Shown here: positions 34,059 through 43,379 of the stretch, in pieces
Layout of the letters: every line of letters starts with the position of its first letter
Numbering within the stretch: position 1 is the stretch's first letter
Assembly: GCA_000471925.1 (NCBI GenBank)
Contig: CP006667.1
Coordinates: 2,604,001-2,668,000, forward strand
Reading direction: 5' to 3'
Source of the DNA: Ralstonia pickettii DTP0602
GTDB taxonomy: Bacteria; Pseudomonadota; Gammaproteobacteria; Burkholderiales; Burkholderiaceae
DNA: 64,000 nucleotides
The notes under the pieces: generated by a model
The model's input: the letters and a program-made list of their open reading frames with translations, nothing else
What the model was told of the DNA's origin: nothing
Database searches by the model: none
Translations under genes and position numbers: made by a program

Positions 34059-36062
34059 TCACGCCATCCCAATGCGCCTGGCGCCTTCCCGGAATAGCGC
34101 TTCGCCTTCTGGATCGAAAGGGAAGGTCATCAGAAATTCGGCAAGGCTGTAGCCTGGGGCGATCTTGCGGATCGCAGCGGCCTGGGAACGCGCCTGGTCC
34201 AGCGAGTCAGCGAGCGCGAGCGTGCAGGCAGCAATCGCGTGGATGTGCGGAAAGACGTTGGGCCGCGCGGCTGCCTTGACGGCCCAGCCGGCCGCTTCCT
34301 CGAACCGCCCGAGACGGACCAGCGCCATCGCTCGGGTGGCGAGCATGCCAAAAAGCATGGGATCGAAAGGACTCAACTGGCGTGAGAGGTCCGAGGAAGC
34401 GATGGCAGCCTGCGGGTCGCCGGAAATCGAGCGGACGAATGACAGGTTGTAGTGACCCAACGCGAAGTTCGGGCTGAGATCGATGGACTGCTCAAGTTCG
34501 GCGACGGACTCTTCGGGGCGGCCCCGCAGCCAGAGCGCACGACCCATCGCCCAGTGCACCGCAGGGTCGCGGTCGTCGACCATGAGGCCCTGCGCCGCGG
34601 CGCCGTAGGCCTTGTCGATTTCCGGCCCGCGCTTCTCCCAATTCTGGAACGCGTCCTGGAAATGCGTGAAGGAGAGTCCGGCGTAGGCGCGCGAGAAGGT
34701 TGGGTCGAGCCGCAGCGCAGTCTGGAAGAAATGGCGGGCCCTCTCGTTGTCTTCCCTGCGATACCGGTACATATGCCACAGGCCGCAGTGGTAGGCCTCC
34801 CACGCATCGAGGGAACTCGGCGGCTTGAGAATGGCGCGGTTGCGCTCGAGGATCTCGATCTCGCTGGCGATGGAAGCGACGATCCGGTTGCCGACCTCCT
34901 CCAGCACGAGGAAAGCATCGTCCAGCTTATGGTGGAAGGTGTCCGCCCAGACGATCCGGGCGCTGCGCGTCTCGGCGAGTTCGACGGTCACCGTGAGGCG
35001 CCCGTTGCGCGTGCTCACCGATCCGCCCACGACGTAGTCGACATCCAGGGTCCGGCCTGCTTCTTCCGCGCCGACGTGCCGCTCATGCAGTGCGAACACC
35101 GTCCCTTGTGCGATGACAAACAGGCTGCGCAGTTTGGCGAGCCGCGTGATGACATCGTGCGCCAGCGCATCGGCCACGCCGCCGCGGGCCAGGGCCTCGG
35201 TGGAAGCATCGACAAACGGCATGACTGCGATGGAGCCGTGCCGGGGAATCGCTGCGGCGACCTTGGAGACCTGGGCGACCTCGGTGACCTCTGCGCGACC
35301 TTCGAACTCGACCACCGTCGCTGTCACGGCCGACCGCCAGGCGTTGCGGATCGGCCTGCTATCGAGGCCTTCGGCCTCGAACAGCCTGGCGGTCGTCGCC
35401 ACATGCTCCTCCCCTTCGCGAATGCGGCCTTGCCGGGCGAGCGCGGCGAGAATGGTCGCGTGGACTTGCTGGTCGAATGGCGCGAGCTCGCGCCACTTGT
35501 CCAGATACTCAAACGTCTCTTCGCCGGCAGCGCGCTTCGCCAGATTCTCCAGCAGTGCGGTATGGCAAGCACGAAAGCGCCGGCGTTGCGCGGTGAGCCA
35601 CGCGCTGAACTCCGGACAGCGGGCAAGTTCCAGACCGTCCAGGAAATCCCCTTCGAACAGCATCGCAATGCTTCTCTGCCGCTCCGGGCTCAGTGCCGTG
35701 ACGCCTGCCTCGAGCGCATGAGCGATCTCGAGCGCATCGACGAAACCATCGGCGAGGTCGAGCCAGATCGTGTCTCCGCTGGTCTTAAGGCGCTGCCGTT
35801 CGCCCGAGTCAACGAGCCTCCTGATCCGGCTGAGGCACCAGCGCAACTCGCCGCGTGGATCGTTGGGCACCTCCCACAGCAATTCGCACAGATGGCTGCG
35901 CAAGACCGGGCGTGGCGCAAGCGCCAGATAGGCGAGGAGCGCGCGCACCTTCCTGGACGCCGGCAGCGAGAGGGCAACGCCATGCTGCCGGACGCGAAGC
36001 GGCCCAAGCATCTGAATCTGCACCGGAGGGAGGCCGTTTTCAGGCGGCCGATCTGATTCCAC
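34059..36062 (-). CDS. Winged-helix transcriptional regulator with BTAD/TolB-like and TPR domains
   Basis: This large regulator has about 667 residues. The N-terminal part (QMLGPLRVRQHGVALSLPASRKVRALLAYLAL region, then a helical BTAD-like segment to about residue 250) is an OmpR-like DNA-binding plus BTAD arrangement as in SARP activators. A TolB-like domain follows (GSIAVMPFVDAS; DVDYVVGGSV), then several TPRs (ARHFFQTALRLDPTFSRAYAGL). A GTG at 36062 is my choice of start; an ATG at 36182 would overlap the divergent MFS gene by 36 bp. It likely controls the MFS/hydrolase pair read in the other direction. Confidence 0.8.
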   Translation of the reverse strand: MESDRPPENGLPPVQIQMLGPLRVRQHGVALSLPASRKVRALLAYLALAPRPVLRSHLCELLWEVPNDPRGELRWCLSRIRRLVDSGERQRLKTSGDTIWLDLADGFVDALEIAHALEAGVTALSPERQRSIAMLFEGDFLDGLELARCPEFSAWLTAQRRRFRACHTALLENLAKRAAGEETFEYLDKWRELAPFDQQVHATILAALARQGRIREGEEHVATTARLFEAEGLDSRPIRNAWRSAVTATVVEFEGRAEVTEVAQVSKVAAAIPRHGSIAVMPFVDASTEALARGGVADALAHDVITRLAKLRSLFVIAQGTVFALHERHVGAEEAGRTLDVDYVVGGSVSTRNGRLTVTVELAETRSARIVWADTFHHKLDDAFLVLEEVGNRIVASIASEIEILERNRAILKPPSSLDAWEAYHCGLWHMYRYRREDNERARHFFQTALRLDPTFSRAYAGLSFTHFQDAFQNWEKRGPEIDKAYGAAAQGLMVDDRDPAVHWAMGRALWLRGRPEESVAELEQSIDLSPNFALGHYNLSFVRSISGDPQAAIASSDLSRQLSPFDPMLFGMLATRAMALVRLGRFEEAAGWAVKAAARPNVFPHIHAIAACTLALADSLDQARSQAAAIRKIAPGYSLAEFLMTFPFDPEGEALFREGARRIGMA

Positions 36063-36146
36063 GGCAATTCCCACGCTGCCTACCACGCACGCGGCAAAAG
36101 ATCGGGACCGGGACGACCTGGAACGGACGGAAAAGGAGAAGCAGTC

Positions 36147-37385
36147 ATGGACACCATCGTGCACGTGCGCCGCCGCAGTCATCTGACCATCGCGCTCGCC
36201 GCGGGAGCGGTCTTCGCGCTTGGGCTCGGCCTGCGCCAGGCGCAGCCGCTCTTCATCAGCTTACTCAATTCCCATACCGGCGTCGGGTACGCCACGGTCA
36301 GCCTTGCCTTTGGCGTCTCACAGCTCATGTGGGGCGTGGCGCAGCCGGTGGCCGGCGCTGTCGCGGACCGCTGGGGACCGCGTCGGGTGATGATCGCAGG
36401 CGCGATCCTTTTTTCCGCCGCGATCGCAGCGACGCCGGTCTCGGACAATGCCTTCATGCTCATGCTGCTGATCGGCGTGGCGGGCGCCGCCGGCGCTGGC
36501 GCGATCGGCCCGGCAATGCTCATGTCGGCAGCGAATCGCCTGATCCCCGAGGCGAAGCGCGCGGTTGCGAGCGGCATCGTCAATGCGGGCGGCTCGGTCG
36601 GCCAGTTCACCATCCTGCCCCTCACCCAGTTGCTGATCGGGACCGCGGGCTGGCAGCAGGCAATGGTGCTCCTCGGCGTGGTGGGACTGGCCGCGGTCCC
36701 GGCAATCATGATCGTCACGCGCGCTGCGCCAGCGCCCTCTGTTCCGGGTGTGGCCGGCGGATGCACGATCGGCGTGGCATTGCGCCGGGCGCTGAACGAT
36801 CCGGGCTTCCTCTTGCTCAACGCCGGCTTCTTCGCCTGCGGATTCCACGTCGCTTTTATCTCGACGCATCTGCCTGGCGTGGTGGCGCTTTGTGGAATGC
36901 CCGCCACAGTCAGCGCGTGGTCGCTGGCCATCATCGGGCTGTTCAACATCCTGGGGAGCCTGTCGATCGGCAAGGCCATCCAGACGGTCTCCATGAAACA
37001 CGCGCTGGCTGCCCTCTACCTGGCGCGGGCGGTGCTGATCCTCGCGTTCTTCCTGGCCCCGAAGACACCGGTGGCCTTCGCCCTGTTCGCCGCCGGACTC
37101 GGCTTCACGTATCTCTCGACCGTCCCGCCGACCATCGGCCTGGTCGCAAACCTGCTGGGCGCCCGCTATCTCGCCACGCTCTTCGGCATCGTCATGCTCT
37201 CGCACCAGATCGGTGGATTCCTCGGCGCCTGGCTCGGCGGAAAGGCCTTCGAAGCAACCCGAAGCTATGACTGGATGTGGCTGGCAGACATCGCACTTTG
37301 TTTGTTTGCCGCCGCCCTTCACTTGCCGATCCGGGAGGTACGCCCCGTACCTGTCGTTGCCAGCCCAATACGCCAACCCACCTGA
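36147..37385 (+). CDS. MFS transporter
   Basis: The 412-residue protein has 12 predicted membrane spans. The loop motif between helices 2 and 3 reads ADRWGPRRVM, and LPGVVALCGMPATVSAW lies in the second half. It resembles the CynX/YbfB-like and oxalate/formate-like branch of the major facilitator family. The substrate is not readable. It is divergent from the TPR regulator (about 84 bp between starts) and followed after 10 bp by an alpha/beta hydrolase, so the two may form an uptake-plus-hydrolysis or export-plus-detoxification pair. Confidence 0.85.
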   Translation: MDTIVHVRRRSHLTIALAAGAVFALGLGLRQAQPLFISLLNSHTGVGYATVSLAFGVSQLMWGVAQPVAGAVADRWGPRRVMIAGAILFSAAIAATPVSDNAFMLMLLIGVAGAAGAGAIGPAMLMSAANRLIPEAKRAVASGIVNAGGSVGQFTILPLTQLLIGTAGWQQAMVLLGVVGLAAVPAIMIVTRAAPAPSVPGVAGGCTIGVALRRALNDPGFLLLNAGFFACGFHVAFISTHLPGVVALCGMPATVSAWSLAIIGLFNILGSLSIGKAIQTVSMKHALAALYLARAVLILAFFLAPKTPVAFALFAAGLGFTYLSTVPPTIGLVANLLGARYLATLFGIVMLSHQIGGFLGAWLGGKAFEATRSYDWMWLADIALCLFAAALHLPIREVRPVPVVASPIRQPT

Positions 37386-37395
37386 GGAGACAGCC

Positions 37396-38295
37396 ATGCG
37401 TCCATTTCTCTCGACATCCTCGCTCCTGCCGCAGCAGACTCTGGATACTGCTGCCCGAGCGGAGAAAACCGTGAATACCGCGCTGCCAACAGGCATGCCC
37501 CAGCATGAGCCCTTCTTTCGCGAGGCGGGGGCCGGACCCGGGGTTGTATGCATCCATTCGAATGCGAGCAACTCCGGGCAATGGCGTGCGCTGATGGAAC
37601 ACCTCGCACCGAAGTTCCACGTCCTTGCGCCGGATTCGTATGATTCCGGCAAGGGTCCACACTGGCCCTCGGAGCGGGTCATTTGCCTGCGAGACGAGGC
37701 GGCGCTCATCGAGCCGGTGGTCAGGAGGGCTGGCTCATCGCTGGCATTCGTGGGCCACTCATACGGAGCCGCCGTCGCACTCATCGCGGCCCTGGCGAAT
37801 CCTGAGCGCGTGCGCGCGCTGGCCCTCTACGAGCCAACGCTGTTTGCCCTGCTCGATGCGGAGATGCCCGCGCCGAACGAGGCGGATGGCATCCGCAATA
37901 CCGTCGCTGGCGCGGGCGCCGCCCTCGATGCAGGGAACCAGGACGCCGCCGCCGAGCGCTTTATCGACTATTGGATGGGAACCGGGGCCTGGAAGCAGAC
38001 CCCCGAACAACGCAGGCTGCCAATTGCCGCATCGGTGAAGAATGTCCGCAGATGGGCCCATGCGCTGTTCACAGAGCCCACTCGCTTGCAGGCATTCCGT
38101 TCATTTGACGTCCCGGTGCTCTACCTGGTGGGCAAGCGCTCGACCCCGTCAGCGCATGGGGTGGCACGGCTGCTTACCGCAGCACTGCCCCGTGTTGAAC
38201 TGGTGGAATTTGAGAATCTTGGCCACATGGGCCCCGTTACCCATCCTGGCACGGTCAATCAGGTGATCGGGGAATTTCTCGAACGCCACCCATAG
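37396..38295 (+). CDS. Alpha/beta hydrolase
   Basis: The 299-residue protein has the alpha/beta-hydrolase fold. The oxyanion-region motif is IHSNASNSGQW, the nucleophile elbow is VGHSYGAA (Ser), and the last His is in ENLGHMGPVTHP. The start at 37396 follows a GAGGAGA site and avoids the long overlap with the MFS gene that an earlier in-frame Met would give. No lid or substrate motif identifies the ester or C-C bond hydrolysed. Its coupling to the MFS gene suggests it acts on the transported compound. Confidence 0.88.
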   Translation: MRPFLSTSSLLPQQTLDTAARAEKTVNTALPTGMPQHEPFFREAGAGPGVVCIHSNASNSGQWRALMEHLAPKFHVLAPDSYDSGKGPHWPSERVICLRDEAALIEPVVRRAGSSLAFVGHSYGAAVALIAALANPERVRALALYEPTLFALLDAEMPAPNEADGIRNTVAGAGAALDAGNQDAAAERFIDYWMGTGAWKQTPEQRRLPIAASVKNVRRWAHALFTEPTRLQAFRSFDVPVLYLVGKRSTPSAHGVARLLTAALPRVELVEFENLGHMGPVTHPGTVNQVIGEFLERHP

Positions 38296-38347
38296 CAAGG
38301 CGGGAATGCACCCTCCGTTGGGCAGTCCTCACAAAGAAGCTGCCCTT

Positions 38348-39265
38348 TCAGCCAACGCGCATCCGTTGGATATCCCGCAAGGGAGGAGCACCGAAAAGCC
38401 GGGCATATTCCCGGCTGAACTGTGATGCGCTTTCATACCCGACGCGCAGGCTTGCCGTTCCTGCGTCGAGGTTCTGGCTCAGCATCAACTGGCGTGCTTC
38501 CTGGAGGCGCAGCTGTTTCTGGTATTGCAGCGGGCTGGTCCCGGTAATCGCGCGAAAGTGCTGGCGGAATGTGGACGGGCTCATGTGTGCATTGGCTGCG
38601 AGTTCTTCCACCTGGAACGACTGTGCAAAATTCAGCTTGAGCCACGCCACTGCCCTGGCAATCTGCTCACTTGGCGAGCCAGTGGCCGCGAACTTTCGAA
38701 GTAGCGGTCCATAGGCCCCGGCCAGCAGGCGAATGGCGATTTCCTGCTGAATCAATGCAGCGACGTGAGGCATGAGTTCTGGCTCGTCGAGCAGTCGTAC
38801 GAGCCGGATCAATGCGTCCAGGACAGGCGGCTCAAGCTCACTAACGGAAATTGCGAGATTAGGACTCTCCTTCCGGGGCGCCATCCCTTCCATTTCCGCG
38901 GCCAGTTCCATGACGATGCGCGGCTCAAGCGCCAGCATCAGGCCAAGGAACGGCTTGGCCGGCGTAGCGACCGTGACGTTCGACACGACAGGCACGTCGA
39001 TTGTCGTCAGCAAGGATTGTCCGGCAGCGTAGTTGAACACCTCGTTGCCAAGCATGACCTGCTTGCCACCCTGGGCGACCACCCCTAACCCGAACCCGTA
39101 GATGCATGGCATCGGCGCTGCGCTGGCGCTCCTGCGGTGGACTGTCAGGCCCCGAATCCCGGTGAAATAGTCGCCGTCATTTTGGGCAATTCGGCCGATT
39201 GCCTCGGCGAGGGTGTCAATGGCCGCAGCCATGCCAGGATGTCCAGTCTTGTCACGCGCATTCAT
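38348..39265 (-). CDS. AraC family transcriptional regulator
   Basis: The 305-residue protein has an AraC N-terminal cupin-like domain (GFGLGVVAQGGKQVMLGNEVF) and two C-terminal helix-turn-helix motifs (AANAHMSPSTFRQHFRAITG and LRVGYESASQFSREYARLFG). The N-terminal domain type is PF06719-like, found in regulators of oxidoreductase genes. It is divergent from the YqjM-like flavin enzyme gene. In the gap are two 12-bp direct repeats 21 bp apart (39346-39378), the usual form of an AraC-family site. Confidence 0.9.
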   Translation of the reverse strand: MNARDKTGHPGMAAAIDTLAEAIGRIAQNDGDYFTGIRGLTVHRRSASAAPMPCIYGFGLGVVAQGGKQVMLGNEVFNYAAGQSLLTTIDVPVVSNVTVATPAKPFLGLMLALEPRIVMELAAEMEGMAPRKESPNLAISVSELEPPVLDALIRLVRLLDEPELMPHVAALIQQEIAIRLLAGAYGPLLRKFAATGSPSEQIARAVAWLKLNFAQSFQVEELAANAHMSPSTFRQHFRAITGTSPLQYQKQLRLQEARQLMLSQNLDAGTASLRVGYESASQFSREYARLFGAPPLRDIQRMRVG

Positions 39266-39345
39266 GCTGCTGCTCCGCCCTCCTTTGCTGCAGGAAGTCT
39301 AGCACCGGCCCGAAGCCAGGCGGGCGTGACGGGCATGAAATCGTC

Positions 39346-39378
39346 GGATTGGGCAAAAAGTGGGGCGGAATTGGCAAA
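39346..39378 (+). promoter_or_regulatory. Tandem AraC-type operator
   Basis: GGATTGGGCAAA (39346-39357) and GGAATTGGCAAA (39367-39378) match at 10 of 12 positions and start exactly 21 bp apart, two helical turns. They lie between the AraC gene and the flavin enzyme gene, 60 bp before the latter's ATG, the spacing expected for an activator. Confidence 0.55.
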
Positions 39379-39438
39379 CAGTTTTCAGACACCCTGCCTC
39401 AAACTGGGCCCCGTCGCTACTCTCCACGGGCTTGCCGG

Positions 39439-40533
39439 ATGTCGTCCCTCTTCTCCCCCTACGCATTGAAGGGAGTCACCCTTCGAAATCGCATCGTCGT
39501 CTCTCCCATGTGCCAGTACATGGCCGAGGTCGGGCATCTGAGCGACTGGCATCAGAGCCACTACGCTTCGCTGGCGCGCGGCGGCGCCGGACTCGTGATC
39601 GTTGAAGCGACCGCCGTGTCACCGGAGGGACGGATTACGCCCGGTGACGTGGGTCTCTGGAGTGATTCGCACATTGCAGGCCTTGCCGAGGTGGCGAAGG
39701 CCATCATGGACGCCGGCGCCGTAGCCGGCATCCAGATCGGTCACGCCGGCCGCAAGGCCGGCTGCACGCCCCCTTGGGAAGGCGGTGCCCCACTGGACAG
39801 GAACGATCCGCGTGCCTGGCAGCCGGTGGCGCCGAGCGCGCTGCCGTTCATGCCCGCGAACCTGCATATGCCGCGCGAGATGAGCCTGGAGGACATCCGG
39901 CGCACGCAACAGCATTTCATGGATGCCGCCGCTCGTGCCCTGCAGGCGGGATTCCAGTGGCTCGAGCTTCATTTTGCCCATGGCTTCCTCGCGCAGAATT
40001 TCCTGTCCGCTCTCACCAATGCGCGGGACGACCAGTACGGCGGCTCCCTCGAAAATCGCGCTCGCTTCCTGATCGAGACGGTGGCCGCCGTAAGAGAGGT
40101 ATGGCCGAAAAGCCTGCCGCTGACGGCACGCCTGGGTGTCGTGGAATTCAACGGTCGGAAAGACGAGACACTCGCGGAGTCCGTTCAGGTCCTGAAATGG
40201 CTGAAGGATGCCGGCCTGGATCTCGTCGACGTCGGACTCGCGCTGTCCACTGCGGACGAACAAGTGCCATGGGGACCCAACTTCCTGGTTCCCTACGCGC
40301 GACAGATTCGCGCGCAAACCGGACTGCCGGTTGCAACCAGCTGGCAGATCACGAGTGCGTCAGAGGCGGACGCCCTGATTCGCGAGGGGCAGCTCGACCT
40401 CGCGCTGTTCGGCCGTACCTTGCTGGCGAATCCGCACTGGCCGTTCCAGGCGGCGCGGGACCTCAAGGTCGAGCAGGCGGCGTCAGTGCTGCCAACGCCG
40501 TACGCCTTCTGGTTGCAGAGCTGGGCGGGCTGA
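39439..40533 (+). CDS. NADH:flavin oxidoreductase/NADH oxidase (YqjM-like)
   Basis: This 364-residue old-yellow-enzyme homologue belongs to the thermophilic-like YqjM branch: SPMCQYMAEVGHLSDWH has the redox-tuning Cys, GHAGRKAG and LHFAHGFL the two His that bind the substrate, and YGGSLENRARF follows. It differs from the NemA-like protein at 1635. The start at 39439 (MSSLFSPYALKG) agrees with the family; an earlier in-frame Met falls inside the AraC gene. It probably reduces an alpha,beta-unsaturated carbonyl compound under control of the AraC regulator. Confidence 0.9.
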   Translation: MSSLFSPYALKGVTLRNRIVVSPMCQYMAEVGHLSDWHQSHYASLARGGAGLVIVEATAVSPEGRITPGDVGLWSDSHIAGLAEVAKAIMDAGAVAGIQIGHAGRKAGCTPPWEGGAPLDRNDPRAWQPVAPSALPFMPANLHMPREMSLEDIRRTQQHFMDAAARALQAGFQWLELHFAHGFLAQNFLSALTNARDDQYGGSLENRARFLIETVAAVREVWPKSLPLTARLGVVEFNGRKDETLAESVQVLKWLKDAGLDLVDVGLALSTADEQVPWGPNFLVPYARQIRAQTGLPVATSWQITSASEADALIREGQLDLALFGRTLLANPHWPFQAARDLKVEQAASVLPTPYAFWLQSWAG

Positions 40534-40591
40534 GGCCAGGCGATTCACGGCACTCGTACCCTGACCACCACCTACGGAGAACCCATCCCCG

Positions 40592-41065
40592 ATGAGCACG
40601 CTCAACGTTAACGGCCGTAAGCACACGATCGATGTCGATCCCGGCACGCCCATCCTCTGGGCGCTGCGCGACTCGCTTGGCATGACCGGCACCAAGTTCG
40701 GCTGCGGTGCCGCACTGTGCGGCGCCTGTACCGTGCATCTGGACGGCCAGGCCATCCGCTCGTGCATCACGCCGGTCTCTGCCGCCGAAGGGAAGACCAT
40801 CGTCACCATCGAAGCTGCCACCGGTGGCAGCGACCGGGTCGGCAGCGCAGTCCATGCGGCCTGGGTCAAGCACGACGTGGCGCAATGCGGTTACTGCCAG
40901 AGCGGCCAGATCATGAGCGCCACGGCCTTCCTCAAATCCCTGCCTCGCGGCAAGCAACCCAGCGCTGCCGAGATCGACGCCGCCATGGCGGGCAATATCT
41001 GCCGCTGTGGCACCTACCCCCGCATTCGCGCCGCGGTGGCCGATGCCGCCAAAACCCTCGCCTGA
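40592..41065 (+). CDS. (2Fe-2S)-binding subunit of molybdenum hydroxylase (IorA-like)
   Basis: The 157-residue protein has two [2Fe-2S] sites: a plant-type one in [14 protein letters not shown] plus a downstream Cys, and the C-terminal pair [10 protein letters not shown] and [13 protein letters not shown]. The length and layout equal IorA of isoquinoline 1-oxidoreductase. It carries electrons from the molybdenum subunit encoded next. No FAD subunit is encoded, as in other IorAB-type enzymes, so electrons must leave through another carrier such as a cytochrome. It is 10 bp before the large subunit gene. Confidence 0.92.
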   Translation: MSTLNVNGRKHTIDVDPGTPILWALRDSLGMTGTKFGCGAALCGACTVHLDGQAIRSCITPVSAAEGKTIVTIEAATGGSDRVGSAVHAAWVKHDVAQCGYCQSGQIMSATAFLKSLPRGKQPSAAEIDAAMAGNICRCGTYPRIRAAVADAAKTLA

Positions 41066-41075
41066 AGGATCCACC

Positions 41076-43322
41076 ATGTTGCCCAGTTTCGATCACGGCG
41101 AAATGCCGCGCAACCTGCAGCGGCTGCTGGCGCGGAGCCAGCGCGATGAACCCGCCATGCTGCCGCGCCGCAGCTTCCTGAAGCTGGCCGGCTCCGCCGG
41201 CCTGGCGCTCGGTGCATTTCCGCATCTGGCCATCACGCAGGCCGCCAGTGCCGGCGGTGCCGCGAGCGCCCTGAAGCCGACGCAGCAGCCATTGGCCTTT
41301 GTACAGATCGCTCCCGGCGGCGAGGTCACCGTGACCGTCAACCGGCTGGAGTTCGGCCAGGGCGTGCAGACTGCCTTGCCGATGATCCTGGCCGAGGAGC
41401 TCGACGCGGACTGGAGCCTGGTGCGCAGCCGGCACGGCTCGAACGACGCTGCCTACGTCGACCCGCTGTTCGGCATTCATCTCACCGGCGGTTCGCATTC
41501 GGTCAAGAACAGCTTCACGCAGTACCGTGAGCTTGGCGCCCGGGCCCGCGCGATGCTGCTGTCGGCGGCGGCGACGCGATGGAAAGTGGACGTGACCACG
41601 CTGCGCTCCCGCGCAGGGGTGGTGTTGGGTCCGGGTGGCAGCACGCTGACCTACGGCGAACTGGCCGAGGCCGCCATGGCCCTGCCGGTGCCGGAGAAGG
41701 TCACGCTGAAGGACCCGAAGGACTTTCGCATCATCGGCACGCCCACCACGCGCATCGATGCGCGTGCCAAGAGCAGCGGGCGCCAGGACTTCGGCATCGA
41801 CACACGCCTGCCCGGCCAGCTCACTGCCGTGGTGGCACATCCACCTGTGTTTGGCGCGCGACTGACTACGGTGGACGACAGCGCCGCACGCGCCATCAAG
41901 GGTGTCAAGGCAGTGCTGCGCGTGCCGGTCGACCGCGGTGGCGAAGGCGTGGCCGTGGTCGCCGACGGTTTCTGGGCGGCCAGGCAAGGACGCGACGCGC
42001 TGAAGCTGCAATGGAACACGGCCGCAGTCGAAAAGGCTGACAGCGAACGGTTGCTGGCCCAGTACCGCGAACTGGCGGCGCGGCCCGGCCGGCGTCAGTT
42101 CGACGCGGACATGGCGCCGCTGGCCACCGCGCCGCGCAAGCTGGAAGCGGAATTCGTGTTTCCCTATCTGGCGCATGCGCCAATGGAGCCACTGAACTGC
42201 ACCGTGCAGTTGTCCGACGGGCGCGCCGACCTGTGGGTAGGGAGCCAGTGCCCCGGCCTGGACGGTGCCGCTGCCGCGCGCGCACTTGGACTCAAGCCCG
42301 AGCAGGTGAAGATCCATGTGCAGATGGCGGGCGGCGGCTTTGGCCGGCGCTTCGCGAGCACGAGCGACTACGTGGTCGAGGCCTGCGCGATCGCCAGGGC
42401 CGCGCGCGCCGCCGGCATGAAGGCACCGATACGCACGCTGTGGAGCCGCGAGGACGACATCAAGGGTGGGTATTACCGCCCCATGCACCTGCATCGCGCG
42501 CGCATCGGCTTCGACGAGCAAGGCAAGGTGCTGGCCTGGGATCATGTCATCGTTGGCCAGTCGATTACCTCGGGCACGGTGTTCGGGGAGTTCCAGGTGA
42601 AGAACGGCATCGACGCCACGGCCACGGAGGGCATGCGCGATCCCTACCCGCTACCGATGCGCCTGACCGTGCATCACCCCACGCCCAACGTGCCGGTGCT
42701 GTGGTGGCGCAGTGTCGGGTCCACCCACACTGCCTACGTCATGGAGACACTGCTCGACGAGATTGCGCGCGTCACCAGGCAAGACCCGGTGGCTTATCGC
42801 ATGCGCCTGTTCGGCGACAAGCATCCGCGCCATCGCGCTGCGTTGCAACTGGCGGTGGACAAGAGCGGGTACGGCAAGAAGAAGCTGCCCGCCGGCCGCG
42901 CCTGGGGGGTTGCGGTACATGAGTCGTTCGATTCCGTGGTGGCGTATGTCGTGGAGGCCTCGGTGAAGGAAGGCCGCCCGCAACTGCATCGCGTCACCGC
43001 CGGCGTGCATTGCAACCTGGTAGTGAATCCCCGCACCGTGGAAGCACAGGTGCAGGGCGCGGCAGTCATGGGGCTGTCCATGTGCCTGGCGGGCTCGGCC
43101 ATTACGCTGAAGGACGGTGTCATCGAGCAAAGCAACTTTGGCGACTTCACGGTGGCGCGCATGACCGACACCCCCGCGTTCGACGTCCACATCGTGCCCA
43201 GCGCCGATCCACCCACGGGCATGGGCGAGCCCGGCCTGCCGCCGTTGGCGCCGGCGTTTGCCAACGCCATTGCGCGTCTCACCGGCAAGCCGCTGCGCCA
43301 GCTTCCCTTCAAACTGACCTGA
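41076..43322 (+). CDS. Molybdopterin-binding subunit of xanthine dehydrogenase family (IorB-like)
   Basis: The 748-residue protein begins with a twin-arginine signal ([17 protein letters not shown]), so the enzyme is exported to the periplasm folded with its cofactor. Moco-binding motifs include [22 protein letters not shown] and [10 protein letters not shown]. It hydroxylates N-heterocycles, aldehydes or related substrates in characterised homologues. The start at 41076 ([11 protein letters not shown]) leaves the Tat motif about 30 residues from the N-terminus. It pairs with the small subunit; no XdhC-like maturation gene is seen in the window. Confidence 0.92.
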   Translation: MLPSFDHGEMPRNLQRLLARSQRDEPAMLPRRSFLKLAGSAGLALGAFPHLAITQAASAGGAASALKPTQQPLAFVQIAPGGEVTVTVNRLEFGQGVQTALPMILAEELDADWSLVRSRHGSNDAAYVDPLFGIHLTGGSHSVKNSFTQYRELGARARAMLLSAAATRWKVDVTTLRSRAGVVLGPGGSTLTYGELAEAAMALPVPEKVTLKDPKDFRIIGTPTTRIDARAKSSGRQDFGIDTRLPGQLTAVVAHPPVFGARLTTVDDSAARAIKGVKAVLRVPVDRGGEGVAVVADGFWAARQGRDALKLQWNTAAVEKADSERLLAQYRELAARPGRRQFDADMAPLATAPRKLEAEFVFPYLAHAPMEPLNCTVQLSDGRADLWVGSQCPGLDGAAAARALGLKPEQVKIHVQMAGGGFGRRFASTSDYVVEACAIARAARAAGMKAPIRTLWSREDDIKGGYYRPMHLHRARIGFDEQGKVLAWDHVIVGQSITSGTVFGEFQVKNGIDATATEGMRDPYPLPMRLTVHHPTPNVPVLWWRSVGSTHTAYVMETLLDEIARVTRQDPVAYRMRLFGDKHPRHRAALQLAVDKSGYGKKKLPAGRAWGVAVHESFDSVVAYVVEASVKEGRPQLHRVTAGVHCNLVVNPRTVEAQVQGAAVMGLSMCLAGSAITLKDGVIEQSNFGDFTVARMTDTPAFDVHIVPSADPPTGMGEPGLPPLAPAFANAIARLTGKPLRQLPFKLT

Positions 43323-43334
43323 TTGTGAATGCCC

Positions 43335-43370
43335 GCCGACGGCAGGCAGGCATTGCCTGCTGCTGTCGGC
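43335..43370. terminator. Hairpin between convergent genes
   Basis: A long imperfect inverted repeat (left arm 43335-43350, right arm 43356-43370, loop CATTG) lies just after the IorB-like stop and 10 bp before the Crp/Fnr stop. There is no T run, so it may terminate weakly or act as an RNA end-protecting stem. Confidence 0.5.
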
Positions 43371-43379
43371 GCGTGGCCG

